From Combretum micranthum (lineage: Eukaryota > Streptophyta > Magnoliopsida > Myrtales > Combretaceae): DNA of 64,000 nucleotides. Both the position numbers and the translations under genes were made by a program. The notes beneath the pieces were generated by a model. It saw nothing but the letters and a program-made list of their open reading frames with translations. It made no database searches and was not told the DNA's origin. Positions 1 through 12,529 of the stretch are shown in pieces (position 1 is the first letter of the stretch; the number at the start of each line of letters is the position of its first letter). The stretch lies in contig JAMXBD010002843.1 of NCBI GenBank assembly GCA_024138025.1, positions 62,001 to 126,000 of the forward strand, read 5' to 3'.

Positions 1-907
1 ATAACAATATATTAGACTTATCTATGATAACTTGTTCCCTTTATGGGAAAAAAAAGCATTAATACTATAAAAATGTAATACATAAAATGTTAAAACTTTT
101 TTCATTCGATTTTTATACCACGAAAGCATTTATAAACTCTTTTATTGTATATGGGGAAAACTGTAGATATTAATTTAAGTTTTATAGCACCGTGGTAACA
201 ACCAATTATAGATATTAATTACTTGTAAGTGAATGATGAGTCATTACTAATAGTAGTTGATTTGATTGTACTAGACCTCATCATGGGATGGGATCCCATC
301 GGTCTATACTATCTCTGGTGCAAACTAATATAATAAAGTTCAAACCAACATAACCTATGTAAAATCAAATTTTATGACGTTCATAATAGAGAGACCATGT
401 GACTTCTGAAAATTTGTTTCTCAAAATGATATATATAAAACCCTAATTTTATATGGCATATGGCATGATGGAAAAATAATATATAATTAAACCAAAACCT
501 TTTGTGATCGATTCCATATAAGCATTTCAATTAATTAAAATGTAGAATAACTATGATTCGATTCACCATTTATTAAAATCCTATTTTTATAAATTTTGAT
601 ATATAGGGAAAACTAGGACAGATCTATATATATATATATATATATTTCTGATTGATATTTATGGACAGGAATGGGGTATGTTAACAATGGATATTATACA
701 TGTACATGTTATAGTGAAGGATTAAAAAAAAAAAAAAAAATAAAAAATAAATTATACCTAGAGAGAAATAGAAACTAACTAAAATAGCATAATACTCCTT
801 GTTAGAAATGTAGCTTTTGGTGGGGTCTTAGTGCATGACAAGTGGAAAGCATGCATGAATATGGTGTGTGATAAAAACAAAGTTCAAAGAGAATGATCGG
901 AAGTACT
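1..907 (+). repeat. Segmental duplication, copy 1 (left part)
   Basis: This stretch is closely similar to 36656-36689 plus 38455-39320 in the same orientation. Shared landmarks are the block beginning ataacaatatattag, the run ccctttatgggaaaaaa, the motif tatggcatatggcatgatgg, and the block gtgcatgacaagtggaaagc. It contains no coding sequence I recognise and short AT and poly-A tracts. The copy is cut by the window edge and probably continues upstream, because the paralogue is preceded by LTR-like sequence. Confidence 0.85.
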
Positions 908-912
908 AAGTC

Positions 913-1133
913 TATAATATCCCTTAAATATAGATGGTAGAACTCTAATCACAAAGGTGTCTTTTAGAGTAATAACTTGGAGTTCATCGAAACTCTAAAA
1001 TTAAGCATGTTTTGTGCAAAGCAATCCTAGGATAGGTGACCCCTCTAGGTAGTGATGGTCCTAAAAGGACAAACCATGTGGTGTGTGGCCAAAGCAAACA
1101 ATACCTCGGTGGGCAGAGTTTTGGGGCATTACA
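913..1133 (+). repeat. Cassandra 5' LTR
   Basis: It pairs with 1254-1467. Both share atatccc, tatagatggt, actctaatcaca and aaaggacaaaccatgt, and both end in CA. The first base pair appears as TA rather than TG, so the terminal dinucleotide has mutated. Confidence 0.85.
991..1060 (+). promoter_or_regulatory. 5S-rRNA-like internal promoter block in Cassandra LTR
   Basis: The order of elements matches the 3' half of plant 5S rRNA: an A-box-like aaattaagcatg, then an intermediate element, then a C-box-like cctaggataggtgacc. The same block recurs in the second LTR at about 1328-1395 with gttaaatgtg and cctaagatgggtgac. In Cassandra elements this block is a pol III promoter. Substitutions in both copies leave current activity uncertain. 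Confidence 0.75.
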
Positions 1134-1135
1134 GG

Positions 1136-1147
1136 TAGTATCAGAGC
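1136..1147 (+). other. Primer-binding site (tRNA-Met type)
   Basis: TAGTATCAGAGC differs at one base from the canonical initiator tRNA-Met primer site TGGTATCAGAGC, and it begins 2 nt after the first LTR. Confidence 0.8.
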
Positions 1148-1253
1148 AATTCATCAGCCGAAAGTGGAGAAATGTGTCCTTATTGCCTGGTATGGTCATG
1201 GACCTATGTAACGAAACTGACCAGGACATCAATTCCATAAGTGGGGGAGTACA

Positions 1254-1467
1254 TGATATCCCTCAAATATAGATGGTGAAACTCTAATCACAGAGGTGCC
1301 TTTTGGTGTAATGGCTTAGAGTTTTAGAACTCTAAAGTTAAATGTGTTGTGCAGAACAATCCTAAGATGGGTGACTCTTTAGGAAGCGCATGCATTAAAA
1401 GGACAAACCATGTAGTATGTAGTCAAAGTGGACAATATCTCGGTAGGCCGAGTTTCAAGGCGTTGCA
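1254..1467 (+). repeat. Cassandra 3' LTR
   Basis: It starts TG and ends CA. It directly follows a purine-rich tract and is followed by the right target duplicate AAGCC. Confidence 0.85.
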
Positions 1468-1472
1468 AAGCC

Positions 1473-1800
1473 AAAAATAAATAAATAGATAAATAATAGG
1501 ACATTGGAAATATAATCTTCACAAGTCTCTCCAAAGCCCTAAACATATTTCAAATGTACAAAAGTACAAAAGCTTGGACTTGCAATTCTCAAAAGTGAAA
1601 TATACTGTAAGTTCAACTTGATTGATATTGTAATTTTTAAAACTTTTATTGGTGTTGCATGTTATTTATTATTAAATTAATATGTGAATGAGAAGCTACA
1701 TCGTATTGGAAAAGGAGTGTAATTGTTTTTATTGCTAGTATGGATTTCACATTTAAGGAATTCATCCTTGAAATTTGAATGGAAATATATATATATATAT
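1473..1800 (+). repeat. Segmental duplication, copy 1 (right part)
   Basis: It continues the homology with 39326-39650 (shared catatttcaaatgtacaaaa, gcttggacttgcaattctca, ggaaaaggagtgtaattg). Homology ends at an AT dinucleotide run in both copies. Confidence 0.8.
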
Positions 1801-2329
1801 CTAATTTAAATATTGATTTTCGAATTAAAATATGTCCTTGAGCTGCATTACTATCATCACATATTAATAAAACAAAGGTGAACACAACACTTTAATGCTC
1901 AATGTTCTAGTTTTTTTTTTTTTTTTTGAAAAATCAAGTGTACTAATATCATAAAATGTCGATAATGTAAAGATGAACAAGACACTTTGATGTTGTACGT
2001 TGAAGAATAATTTTTGTAATATATATTTTAATTACATATTTAATTGTTTTCCAAAATAAAAAAAATATATATTTTATCTACATTGATATAAATTGAATAA
2101 TTTTGTAAGACTCGTAAAAAAAATTAATTAGCATATCTCACTTAATTATGTAGTTATTATCAAATGTGAATAAGACAAATATGAATAAGACACTTTAACT
2201 TAACTAACATATCTCATTAAAGTGCATTTTTTTTTCATTCATTTACTTATATATTTGAAAATTAAGCAATCGAATTATGTATTTGAGCATTCAAACAACC
2301 AACTGAGTTAGGTTATGATGAAAATTGTG
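1801..2329. other. AT-rich non-coding spacer
   Basis: I see only AT-rich sequence with homopolymer runs (a long T run near 1912-1927). No coding frame, RNA gene or recognisable repeat boundary is supported. Confidence 0.5.
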
Positions 2330-4902
2330 CCTGTTTGTAAAACAAGCTTTCTAGTGAGGAGTGTAGCCCTATTTTGTTAAAGAAGCCATACATTATAATG
2401 GTGACAATGTGGTGAGAGGAGCTTGTAATAATTAATCTAGATATATTGTGTTGAAATGTGCCTTACAATAAAGAATTGAGTCTTTTTATGATGATATCGG
2501 TACTTGTGTGGAGAAAAGAATTTTATAATGAGTAATTGAGACATGCTTGGTGAATATGATACATGTAGGGTGAAATGAGAATCACAATAAGGGTTCAAGC
2601 CTATTATGTAAAAATGGTTAACAATGTGGAAAAAATCGAGCCCTTTATTGGTGAAAGGGTTTGTATGATGAGGAATTGAGCCTTATGTAGGTGAAAATAC
2701 AGGCTATATGATAAGTGCACCTTAGCATGAAGAATTGAGCTATGTTCTGGAAAAATGAGCATTATGATATGGGGTTCCTCACTATTGTGGTAAGAGTTGT
2801 TCGGTGAAAGTAGCAATAAGTAGTAGAAATGAGCCTTCTTATGATGAAATTGGAGTACATGGTGAATCAAGCAACATAAAATAGAATTGAGGTATGTTGG
2901 TGTGAGAATAGATTTTATATGGTAAAGTAAGCTCTGTGCAAAGAATTTAAGCCCCATAATAATGAAATACATATTATGGCAAGGAAATGAGTAGTATTGC
3001 TGTAAATATAGTTTGCATACCAAAATGTGCTGTGCAACACTAAATTGAACTCCTAATGTGAAGAAAATAGCGTTTGTATGTTGGAATAGCCCTTGTACCA
3101 ATGAAGTGGAGCTTGTTATGTGAAATGAACCTTGCAATAAAACATGTCTCCTAAAATGATGGAATTATAGTTTGTTTGGCGATATAAATTATACTATGAG
3201 GAATTGAGCCATATTTTGATTATATGAGAGATGACAAATTTAGCTCTCAAGTGTTAAAATTGCCTATAGAATGATGAATTAATTGTGTTATGGTGAAATA
3301 GTCCTAACAATGATGAATGGAGCTTACTTGTGCGAAAATTATCCTTACAAAGAGGAATTCAAGCCCGGTGTCTTAAAACAGCCCTACAATGAGGATTTGT
3401 ATGGTGAAACAGCCTTATAATGAGGATTTGTATGGTGAAACAACCCTTAAAATGAGGAACCAAGCCATTGTGTCTTAAAGTAGCTTTTATAATAGGAATG
3501 CCTTAGTGTGGTGAAATGGATCTTAGAAGGAGGAATCACCTCCTATAGTGGTGAAATGACCTTTGTAACAAGGAATTGCCCCTATTGTGGAGAAATAAAC
3601 CCCAGAACAAGGAATTACCTCCTACTATATGGTGAAAATATTGTTGGAATGAGCAAATGATATTATGGTGAAATGGCTTTCGAATAAGGAATTCCCAAGT
3701 ACAGCAGTGAAATGAGTAGAACAAGGAATTCCTTTCTATTATGGAGAAATGACCCTTGAAATGAAGACTACTCCTTAATGTGGTGAAATGGCCCTTGGAA
3801 CGAAGAACTTTTCCTTACTGTGGTGAAATGGTCGATATAATAGGGAATCCCCCTTTATTGTGGTGAAATGACCCATGAAATGAGGAATTTTCTCCTATTA
3901 TGATGAACTAGCCCCTCAAATGAGGAATACTCCCCTACTATGGTGAAATGCTCCATAGAAGAAGGAATTCTCGCCTTCTGTGGTGAAATGACCTCGAGAA
4001 TGAGGATCCCCTCCTACTATAGTGAAAAAGACCCTTGAAATGAGGTATTCCCATGGCCTAAACCAAGGAATTCCTCCCATTGTGCTGAAATGGCCTATAG
4101 AACGAGAAATTTTCTCCTAGTGCGATGAAATGGCCCTTGGAGGAAAGAATTCCCGCTTATTGTGGTGAAATGTCCCTAAAAATGTGGAAATCACCCTTAA
4201 TGTAGTGAAATGGCTCATTGAATGAGGAATCAACCCATACTGTGGTGAAAAGGCCCCTAAAATGAAGATTTCCTCCTACTGTAGTGAAAAGACCCCGAGA
4301 AGGAATTCCCTCTACTATAGTGAAAATATACTTAAAACGAGGAATTCTCGCTTACTGTGGTGAAAAGCCCCTTGGAATGAGGATCCTCCTCTACTATAAT
4401 AAAATGACCTCTGCAATGAGGAATTCCCCCCTATTGTGGTGATATACCCCTTACAATGAGGAATTCCCCTTACTGTGGTGAAAAGCTCCTTAGAATGAGG
4501 AATCACTCTTTCTACTATGGTGAAATGCCCAGTAGAGTAAGGAATTTCCTCCTACTATGGTAGGATGCCCTGTGGAATGAGAAATTTCCCCTAACTATAG
4601 TAAAATGGCCTTTAGAACAAGAAATTTCCTTTACTGTATTAAAATGGCTCCTGAAACGAGGAATTCTCCTTTATCGTTGCAAAATGTCCTCGAAACGAGG
4701 AATTCCCCTTACTATGGTAAAATGCCCCTTAAAGCGAGCAACCCCATATTGTGGTGAAATGGCCTTGAAAATGATCAGTTACCCTCTATTGTGGTAGAAT
4801 AATAATTGGAATGAGGAATTACCCCCTTACTGTGGTTAATTGCCCTTGGAATGAGCAATTATCCCATATTGTGGTGAAGTGGTCCATGAAATGAGCAGTT
4901 AC
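2330..4902. repeat. Degenerate minisatellite, units of about 36-40 bp
   Basis: Dozens of head-to-tail units. Each has a core tgtggtgaaatg, a short variable piece (often gcccttggaa) and gaggaattcccc before a pyrimidine-rich linker. Units are most regular from about 3500 to 4900 and more diverged at the left. Most units carry or nearly carry GAATTC. Several reading frames on the minus strand, the longest 177 codons at 2604-3137, run through the array because many units are a multiple of 3 bp long. I regard them as non-coding. The array continues after the solo LTR at 8212. Confidence 0.85.
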
Positions 4903-7900
4903 TATCATGCCCGATGGTACCCTAATAGTAGAAACAAGCCATACTTAAATTTATCTCTAGATTACCTTCATGATGATATGTTTGGCAAACAACTGGATCT
5001 TTTAGTTGCTTTGATAAGAAAGGATAATACACATGTAAGATATAAATTAGTAAATAAGTGTACATCACAAGTAACATGTATTATAAAGATATTACAACCA
5101 TATATTTGTCTTGAAAATCTTCAAATACATAACAGATAATCCATAAACTAACTAATCTATGCTAGTAATAATAGGAAACAACATCTCCCAATTTGACCAT
5201 AAGCTTCTAGCTCCTAAGCTCTTACCGAGGCTATACTCCTGGATGTAACTAGCTACGGTCATAAAGTAAACCTGAAATGTCTTTAGGAGTGTAAGTGAAA
5301 CCATGGCTTAGTGAATAAGCAAACATATTACATATTAAACAAGTTTGTTAACAGATCACACATAATGTAATCACTAAAATATATGCTCAAATATAAGCTT
5401 AGATGATCTAGAATCCAAACAGGAAAAAAGATTTACACCCTCTTTTTAGGGTTGAAGAACAACCTGATGACTCACTTGCCTAAGAGAGACTAAGTTTACA
5501 GGAAAATCAACGATTTCTCATTCTAAGGTTATCACTTTTAGCTTAGTGATGTTTTTAACTGACCATTTCCTATATCAATCTTTAGAAGCTTCTTAAGTAT
5601 TAATCATTTCAAAGCGATACTATGGGCGACGTTCTTCGTTGCCACTTAGTTCTTGTAGAATCGACGGAACAAAGATAACCTTGGATGAATTAACACTTTA
5701 GAAAAACTAAGTATTAACAGAGAACCGAAATACTAATATGTAGTAGGCTGTCACTCGTTTGTATATGCAATAATGCAGTACGTGCAATGCATGACCATGT
5801 TATTTAATAAGTCAACAATTCTTATTTAGTTTCAAGGTGGTCAAACATTACACATAATAATCATCATACTATTTCACATCATCATACCACAGTATTATTA
5901 CTTTCGTTGTCATAGTTTAATAATCATATAATCAGATCACAACACATCTCAAACATAACACCATAATAATCAGATTAATATCTTTGCATTACATATTCAA
6001 CTAATTATAAGCACAAACAGTATAATATGACTGAGTTACTCATCTGCTCATATTGGATAGTCGTTATAATCAGCTGGAAAGTCCTCTATAGTATCAAAGT
6101 CACCTAGATGAATAAAAATATCCATCAATAAGGTATGAATTATATAACTAAATTCCTATGAGTGTCTAAGTGTCCCATATTGGTATTTGGTTTTGTTTCA
6201 ATTACTATATTTGTCCTTTAATGGTCTTATGAAGATCAATTATTATTTAATATTTATTTTCATCTTGCTTATCTTAATTTTGCTTGATATTTATATACAT
6301 TTATCGGGTATTCAAAAATTTGTATTTATTAAGCTTATATTTTTATAGTTATTATTATTTTCTAAGTTTTTGTATTTATTTATTTACTTAGTGAAATCGG
6401 CTTTGATATATGTATATATAATATATGTTTGTTATTGTATATATATATATATATATATATTATGTTCGTGTAATATAGACTTCACACAGGAAAAACATGT
6501 GTGTATGCCGGCTCTAATGCCGCCGACGTTGATACCTAGATGCTGGCATTCTTAGGTGTTACATGTTATTTTATATTAGGGTATGTTGGCTTGTAGGCCG
6601 CCAACTTTACCTCGTACGTCGGCTTCTACGCTACCAGCGTATCATTCCAGTTAGTCGACGTTTGTTCATTTTACGTAAAAATAAATTTTACGTAGCTTCT
6701 ATTCTAGTGTAAGCCGTTTCAACACCGCCGGCCTACCAATGTATGCTGTTGGCATTGAACGTATACACTGTCGATGTAGGGGCAGTGTTGACACTGTTCA
6801 TCATCTTATTCGATTTTCTTCCATTCGAAAATTTAACTTTCTTTAACATATATGTATTATACTTGTATTAAACCTTCTCCTAAGTGTTTCTCTACATTCT
6901 ACATGTATTATAGGTGATATATTAGTATATATTACTTCATGTAATTATCATTCAACCTAGTTTCTAACTCTAACTTGTAATATGCTATGTATAGAGAGTG
7001 TTGGAATTAGATTTTACCTTGTTTGAGCAAATTGGAAGGTGCTACACTCCCCCACAGCATTAGATGCGAACCTAGAGTGAGCAATAACATTGATTAAGAT
7101 AGTGTTTGATATATAACTAATTCAAATACGAATTTATTACCTTGTTATGCTCCTTATCCTAAGCTTGGTTGATGTTTATTAGAAACTTCTTCTATGGAAT
7201 GGGTTTGGAAGTGTCTTGTGTGTGTTTTGCTTGTTATTTGAGCTAGTTGTTGTTGTTTTTAATGGTCTTGCTTTGTTTAATCAAGGTGAGTTACATAGAC
7301 AAGAATAAGGTAGCTGATCCCTTTGCATTCTTTAGCCGAAAGAAGAAGTTTCTCCTACCGAACTCCTTCTTAATTTGCTGGAGTTCGAAAGCATTAACTA
7401 GGCTATGGACTTGGAACATTCTAATTGGTTTAGCCACATTTTCATTTGACTTTTAGTGTTGTTTGGTGAACTTATTTTCGACTGGAGAAAATTGAGGTGA
7501 TTTCAGCCATGCATTTACACCGAATTTGGTTGCAATTTGCCCAAAATGAAGGAAATTTTTATTTAATTAATTGATTAAATTAGTTTTAGGATAGTTTATT
7601 AAGTTAAATGGGTACAAATATGACAATTATTCAAGAGCTTTATTTCCAAAAATTTATATAGAGTTTTACAAATTTTCTAGATTGTTATTAAGTTCAACTT
7701 TGGATTTAAAGTTTACGCGATAAATTATTTTTAGAGTTTTATCTCACCCGATTAGGGTTTTCTTATCTTAATAGGTCAATTTTTGTTTTAGGCTCTAATA
7801 GCTTAAGAATTTACTAACTAGAATAAAAGTACGATCTAAAAATTTATTTGTAGTCTATATTAAGTGTTATACATTTGCTTATATTTTTATTGTGTATTTA

Positions 7901-8211
7901 TAATCTTAATGATTCATCCATAAATTATCGTTTTCTAACTATAAGCTTAGTTGGTTATTAACTCTTTATCGTATTTAAAATCTTAACTAAATTATTCTTA
8001 TATCTTGGGTTTTTGATACTCACTAGGAAATCTTATTAGTAGTATTTAATACTATCTAGAAAACTTTTGTTTCAGGGTTTAAAACTATATACAAGCTCAT
8101 TATTACTTGTGGTTTGATTCTATGGCCTTAGTCGAGTCCTATATTAACATTCTATTTTCTATTTTTATATTTCCATCTATTTTATTTGAATGAAAAATAT
8201 CGGGGTTTACA
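4903..8211 (-). mobile_element. Solo LTR, Y family (3.3 kb)
   Basis: It is bounded by a perfect 5-bp TSD, GTTAC at 4898-4902 and 8212-8216, and lies inside the minisatellite, which resumes in register-like fashion afterwards. Read on the plus strand it starts tatcatgccc (TG to TA change) and ends cggggtttaca. The same termini and internal blocks (tagttgctttgataag, cttcttaccgaggc-like segment) occur in the LTR at 23898-27934. Read on the minus strand the start TGTAAACCCCG resembles the LTR at 40670. No primer site, gag or pol is present, so this is the product of LTR-LTR recombination of a long-LTR gypsy-type element (superfamily inferred). Confidence 0.85.
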
Positions 8212-8640
8212 GTTACCCCTTACTATGGTGAAACGGCGAGTAGAATGAGGGATTACCCCTTACCATGGTAAAATGACCACTAGAATAAGGAATTACCTCT
8301 CTACCATTGTGAAAAAGCCACTGAAATAAGAAATTACCCCCTATCATGGTGAAAAGGCCACTGGAATGTGAACTCCCCTCATAATGAAAAAGCCTGTAGA
8401 ACAAGGAACTCACCCTGAACATGGTAAAATGATTTTTGGAATGAAGATTTCTCTCTTATTATGATAAATGGCCCTTGACATAAGGAATTCCTCTCTATTG
8501 TGGTGAAAAGGCCCTTGGAACTAGGAACTCCCCCTAATGTAGTGAAACAACCATTGGAAAAAGGTTTTATCCCTAAAAAAAAAAAAAAAAGGAAAAGAAT
8601 TCTACCCTACTATGGTGAAATGACTTTTGACACATGGTAA
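8212..8640. repeat. Minisatellite, continuation after solo LTR
   Basis: The units are the same as at 2330-4902 (ctatggtgaaa, gaataaggaattacc). The array ends in a poly-A run near 8575-8590 and one last unit, then passes into AT-rich repeats. Confidence 0.8.
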
Positions 8641-8991
8641 TTATCCTATAAATTTGACATAGAAAATTCTATATATTACAATAACAAATATGCATATATA
8701 TCCCATATAACATATAAGAACTTGTACAAATTTTATATATTACTATAACATATGAATACACACACACACACTCTAAATAACATATAAAAACATGTACAAG
8801 TTTTGTATATTACTATAATATATAATATATATCCTAATTTAATATATTATAGTAAATATAAAATATACATTTCCAAATTTGATATATAACCATATGACAT
8901 GTACATATATGACAATTCAAAATTTTTATATATTACTATAACTGCATATACAAATTTAATATATTATTATAACATTTCAATATATGTATAT
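8641..8991. repeat. AT-rich tandem-like repeat field, part 1
   Basis: Loose repetition of a roughly 50-60 bp motif built from catataagaac, tacaaattttatatatta and ctataacatat. It includes a short CA run near 8759-8770. The field continues on the far side of the chromovirus and of the MULE. Confidence 0.65.
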
Positions 8992-9497
8992 TAACAACCC
9001 AAACAGGAAGGAATCGAAGGAAACCAAGGTGGCTCAAGGATTATAACTAAATAATCTGAATAATCAGTTCATGTAACAGATTCACACTTGTAAACAGATT
9101 TACTTGTATACTTTCAGATAGACACATGTAACAAATTGTAATAGGTGCAAAACAGAAGAACAAAGCCACTAGACAGCTGAATAACAGAAAATGTATAAAT
9201 AGAAAGATATAATGAAAGGGGACGCATCTGGTTACTTCCCAAAATTAGACAAGTGTCTAAAGGAGTTCTTGGTGACTCGAACAACCAAGTATCCCAATTC
9301 CTCATGTTCAACACCTGTACGGATACAAACATCTAGAGTTAGGGTTTCATACACGAGAGAAAGAGAGCACATACACGAGAGTAAGAGAGAAAATAGAAAT
9401 TAGGTTAGAGAGCTATCTAGTAAGTGGAGAGCGTATTTGAGAAGTCTAAGGTTAGGTTGTGAGTGTGGTCCGAACCATATTATATTAGGGGTCTATA
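8992..9497 (+). repeat. Chromovirus 5' LTR
   Basis: It pairs with 13825-14339. Both begin near acaacccaaacaggaagg and end near aggggtctat. The immediately following atttggtgctctcg is the primer-site region, a sequence type seen after many plant gypsy LTRs. I cannot assign the tRNA. Confidence 0.85.
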
Positions 9498-9536
9498 ATT
9501 TGGTGCTCTCGTATCTGATCTTCAACCTCCATTGTT

Positions 9537-10450
9537 ATGGCTCCAGAACTTCGTAGTGCTACTCATCAAGATTCAAATTTTGTTAAACAATCATTGATTG
9601 CAATTCAAGAAAGTCTAGGATTGCTTACATCGCGTATTGAAAAGTTGGAAGTCGGTCACAATGCTGATGCAAATTCTTCAGGGAATCAGAATCAGAATGA
9701 TTCATCATCTTCTAAACATGGATCTGCACTATCTGATTCTTTACTCAAGGGGATCAAGTTAGAAATTCCCAAGTTTACTGGAACAGATGTTTTGGGGTGG
9801 CTGTTTCAGGTAGAACAATTTTTCGAATTCCATGAAGTTCAAGAGGAACAACGCATTACTATTTGTTCTTTTGCACTAGAGGGGGATGCTCATGAATGGT
9901 ATAAATGGATGTTCGGCAATAAGCAATTAAGTTCATGGAAGAAATTTACAGGAGCATTGACTTACAGATTTGGCCCATCTCCTTATGAAGATGCACATGG
10001 ATTATTATCTAAATTGGTACAAACTAATACTGTAGCATTGTCTCAATCACAATTTGAAGCCTTAGTCAATAGAACCGAAGGCTTATCGGATGCTTTTCTT
10101 CTCAGTTGTTTCATTTCTGGATTAAACCTGCTATCAAAAGAGAATTACAATTAGCTCGTCCAAAGGATATGATTGAAGCCATATGGTTAGCTAGAATGCA
10201 CGAAGACAAACTGAATGATCAAACCAAGCAGTACAAGCCACATCATTTTCAATCCCCACAATCTTCTCCTACTTCTGGTACTCTTCAATTTTCTAAACCT
10301 TTACTTCTAATGTTTCAACACACAAACCATCACATTCACTTCCTATTAAACAATTGACATCTGAAGAAATGCAAGCTTGAAGAGAGAAAGGATTATGTTT
10401 TAATTGTGATGAGAAATTTCATAGGAACCATAAATGTAATGCCAAATTCT
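9537..10450 (+). pseudogene. Chromovirus gag, broken
   Basis: The capsid-type Gag protein packages element RNA. The frame opens at the ATG at 9537, 39 bp after the 5' LTR. It reads a helical N-terminus, then the gag core (KLEIPKFTGTDVLGW, then GDAHEWYKW). Near 10125 the conserved sequence moves to another frame (SGLN continuing as PAIKRELQLARPKDM), and the original frame ends at a stop at 10152-10154. Another stop lies at 10378-10380, just before a CCHC zinc knuckle at about 10397-10438 (CFNCDEKFHRNHKC, spacing C-2-C-4-H-4-C). The lesions rule out a working Gag. Confidence 0.85.
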
Positions 10451-10479
10451 CATATTAATGTCCTCATCTGACCCTATTC

Positions 10480-10900
10480 ATGAAGATGATGATTCTGTTG
10501 ATGCATCTGATGTTGAATATTCAATGCATGAAGAAACTATTAATGGTATTGGTTGATTCGGGTAGTACTCACAATTTTATTCAGACTAAGATTGCAAGTC
10601 CAATGGGGTTACCCATTCAACCTACTACTAGATTTCCGGTGGTTATTGGCAATGGAAAAAAGCTTTATTGTGACAGTGTGTGTAAGGATGTTATGTTGCA
10701 CATTCAAGGGTTGGAGTTTCTGGTCAATCTATATGTATTACCTATACAAGGCTCTGAAGTGGTATTAGGTGTGGACTGGTTAGAGACATTAGGTCCTATC
10801 ACCATTGAATATAGTACCCTCACGATGCAATTTTTGCACCAGGGACACTCAATGGTGTTACATGGATCAAAATCTAGTTTGGGGGGTCCGATTTCTTTCA
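10480..10900 (+). pseudogene. Chromovirus aspartic protease region
   Basis: The retropepsin-type domain normally cleaves the polyprotein. The active-site motif DSGSTHNF lies near 10554, preceded by hydrophobic LLMVLV and followed by LGVDWLETLGPI, as in plant gypsy proteases. This stretch stays open within the frame 10480-11271 and runs directly into the reverse transcriptase N-terminus. The upstream link to gag is interrupted. Confidence 0.8.
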
Positions 10901-11029
10901 ATCAACTCCGAAGATTACTTAAACATGATTCAGTGGCTTCATGTTTTTCTTTAGAGGCTCAGGTGGATAGTACATCACATCAATTCACCAACAACACACT
11001 TGTCGAGCAAGTGTTGGGCAAATACAATC

Positions 11030-12350
11030 ATATATTCGAGCCACCCTCATCATTGCCTCCATTACGAACAGTGCAACATAGAATCCATTTGAAGGAAGGA
11101 ATCTCAGCTATTAATGTGAAACCATACCGATATCCTCATTTTCAAAAGGCAGAAATTGAGAAACAAGTCCAAGAGATGCTGGAGCAGGGCATTATTCAGA
11201 ATAGCACATCACCTTTTTCTTCTGCTGTTCTTTTGGTGAAGAAAAAGATGGTAGTTGGAGATTTTGTGTAGATTACAGAGCTTTGAACGAAGCTACTATT
11301 AAAGATGAATTTCCCATTCCAACAATTGATGAGCTATTGGATGAATTAAAGGGGGCCACTATATTTTCCAAGTTGGATTTAAGGGCACGATATCATCAGA
11401 TTCGAATGTATCCTTCTGATGTTGAGAAGACAGCATTTAGAACTCGAGGCCACTACGAATTTTTGGTTATGCCTTTCGGTCTTAGCAATGCTCCAGCCAC
11501 TTTCCAATCTATTATGTATAATATTTTCAAGCCTCACTTAAGAAGATTTGTTATAGTCTTCTTTGATGACATTCTTATAAATAGTGAGACACTTGAATTA
11601 CATCTTACACATTTGGATAAGGTATTGTCCATTCTTGCTGAAAATACCATGTTTTTAAAAAATCCAAATGTGTCTTTGGACAGGGATCTATAGAGTATTT
11701 GGGACATGTGGTGCATGCGACAGGGGTGTCCCTGACCCAGAGAAATTGGTGGCTATCGAAAATTGGCTAGAGCCAACATCACTGAAACAACTCTGAGCTT
11801 TCTTAGGATTGACAGGATACTATAGAAGATTTATTAAGTCTTTTGCTTCTATAGCAAGTTCTTTGACTGACTTGTTGAAGAAGGACAGTTTTAAGTGGGA
11901 TAGCACTGCTCTACAGGCTTTTATTGCACTCAAACAAGCTTTAAAACAGGCTCCTATTTTGGTCTTATCAGATTTCACCAAACAATTTGTCATTGAGTCA
12001 GATGCATCGGGTACTGGTATTGGAGCTGTATTACTACAAGAGAGTAAACCTATTGCTTTCTTTAGTAAGAAATTACCTACTCATTTAGTCAAAGCATCAG
12101 CTTATGTACGTGAACTGTATGCAGTAGTGGAAGCAGTCAGAAAGTGGGGTATTATTTGCTGAGGTCACATTTCACTATCAAAACAGATCGCAAAAGTCTA
12201 AAAGAATTACTCACTCAAGTAATTCAGACTCCTGAGCAACACAAATATTTGACCAAGTTACTTGGATATGATTACTCCATTGAGTACAAGGCTGGGAAGG
12301 AGAATGTAGTGGCAGATGCTCTATCAAGACAACATGAGTTTAGTTATCTT
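11030..12350 (+). pseudogene. Chromovirus reverse transcriptase and RNase H, broken
   Basis: This domain copies element RNA into DNA and degrades the RNA strand. Signatures appear in order: HRIHLKEG and KPYRYP at about 11080-11130, the [11 protein letters not shown] block, the [13 protein letters not shown] block near 11470-11510, and the catalytic metal-binding motif FFDD at 11559-11570 (variant of YxDD). The RNase H part follows with FVIESDASGTGIGAVLLQ near 11990 and YDYSIEYKAGKENVVADALS near 12260-12330. A frame change occurs near 11255, more disruption at about 11690-11800, and a stop at 12160-12162 before HFTIKTDRKSL. All catalytic blocks remain recognisable but in separate frames. Confidence 0.88.
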
Positions 12351-12529
12351 GCTTTCTCCATGCCACACTTCACTTTTGTTGACAAATTGAAACAAGAATA
12401 CACGACTTTACCAGCATTTATAAAGATTATTACTGACTTGCATGCTGGTAATCCTCTAAAATGGAATCTCAGATAGTTCAATGATTTAATTTTCAAGGAT
12501 CATCAATTATTTCTAGTTCCTACATCTTC

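Larger units (their letters stand above)
913..1467 (+). mobile_element. Cassandra-type TRIM retrotransposon, complete
   Basis: A 555-bp terminal-repeat retrotransposon in miniature. It has two LTRs of about 215-220 bp, a tRNA-Met-like primer site just after the first LTR, a purine tract (gtgggggagt) just before the second, and no coding capacity. Each LTR contains a 5S-rRNA-like block, the hallmark of the Cassandra family, which is transcribed from a 5S-type pol III promoter. The flanks are AAGTC (908-912) and AAGCC (1468-1472), a 5-bp TSD with one change. The paralogous segment at about 39316-39325 shows the uninterrupted empty site, confirming both ends. Short reading frames across it are incidental. 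Mobility would depend on proteins supplied by autonomous LTR elements. Confidence 0.9.

Noticed and set aside
1036..1272. Overlapping small frames in both strands at 984-1272
   Set aside because: They fall across the Cassandra LTR, primer site and PPT, which are non-coding.
2604..3137. 177-codon minus-strand reading frame
   Set aside because: It lies entirely in the minisatellite and simply follows repeat units; the sequence is repetitive and matches no family.
2330..4902. CRISPR-like regular array
   Set aside because: Units are contiguous and degenerate, with no unique spacers of constant length between identical repeats, and the DNA is plant.
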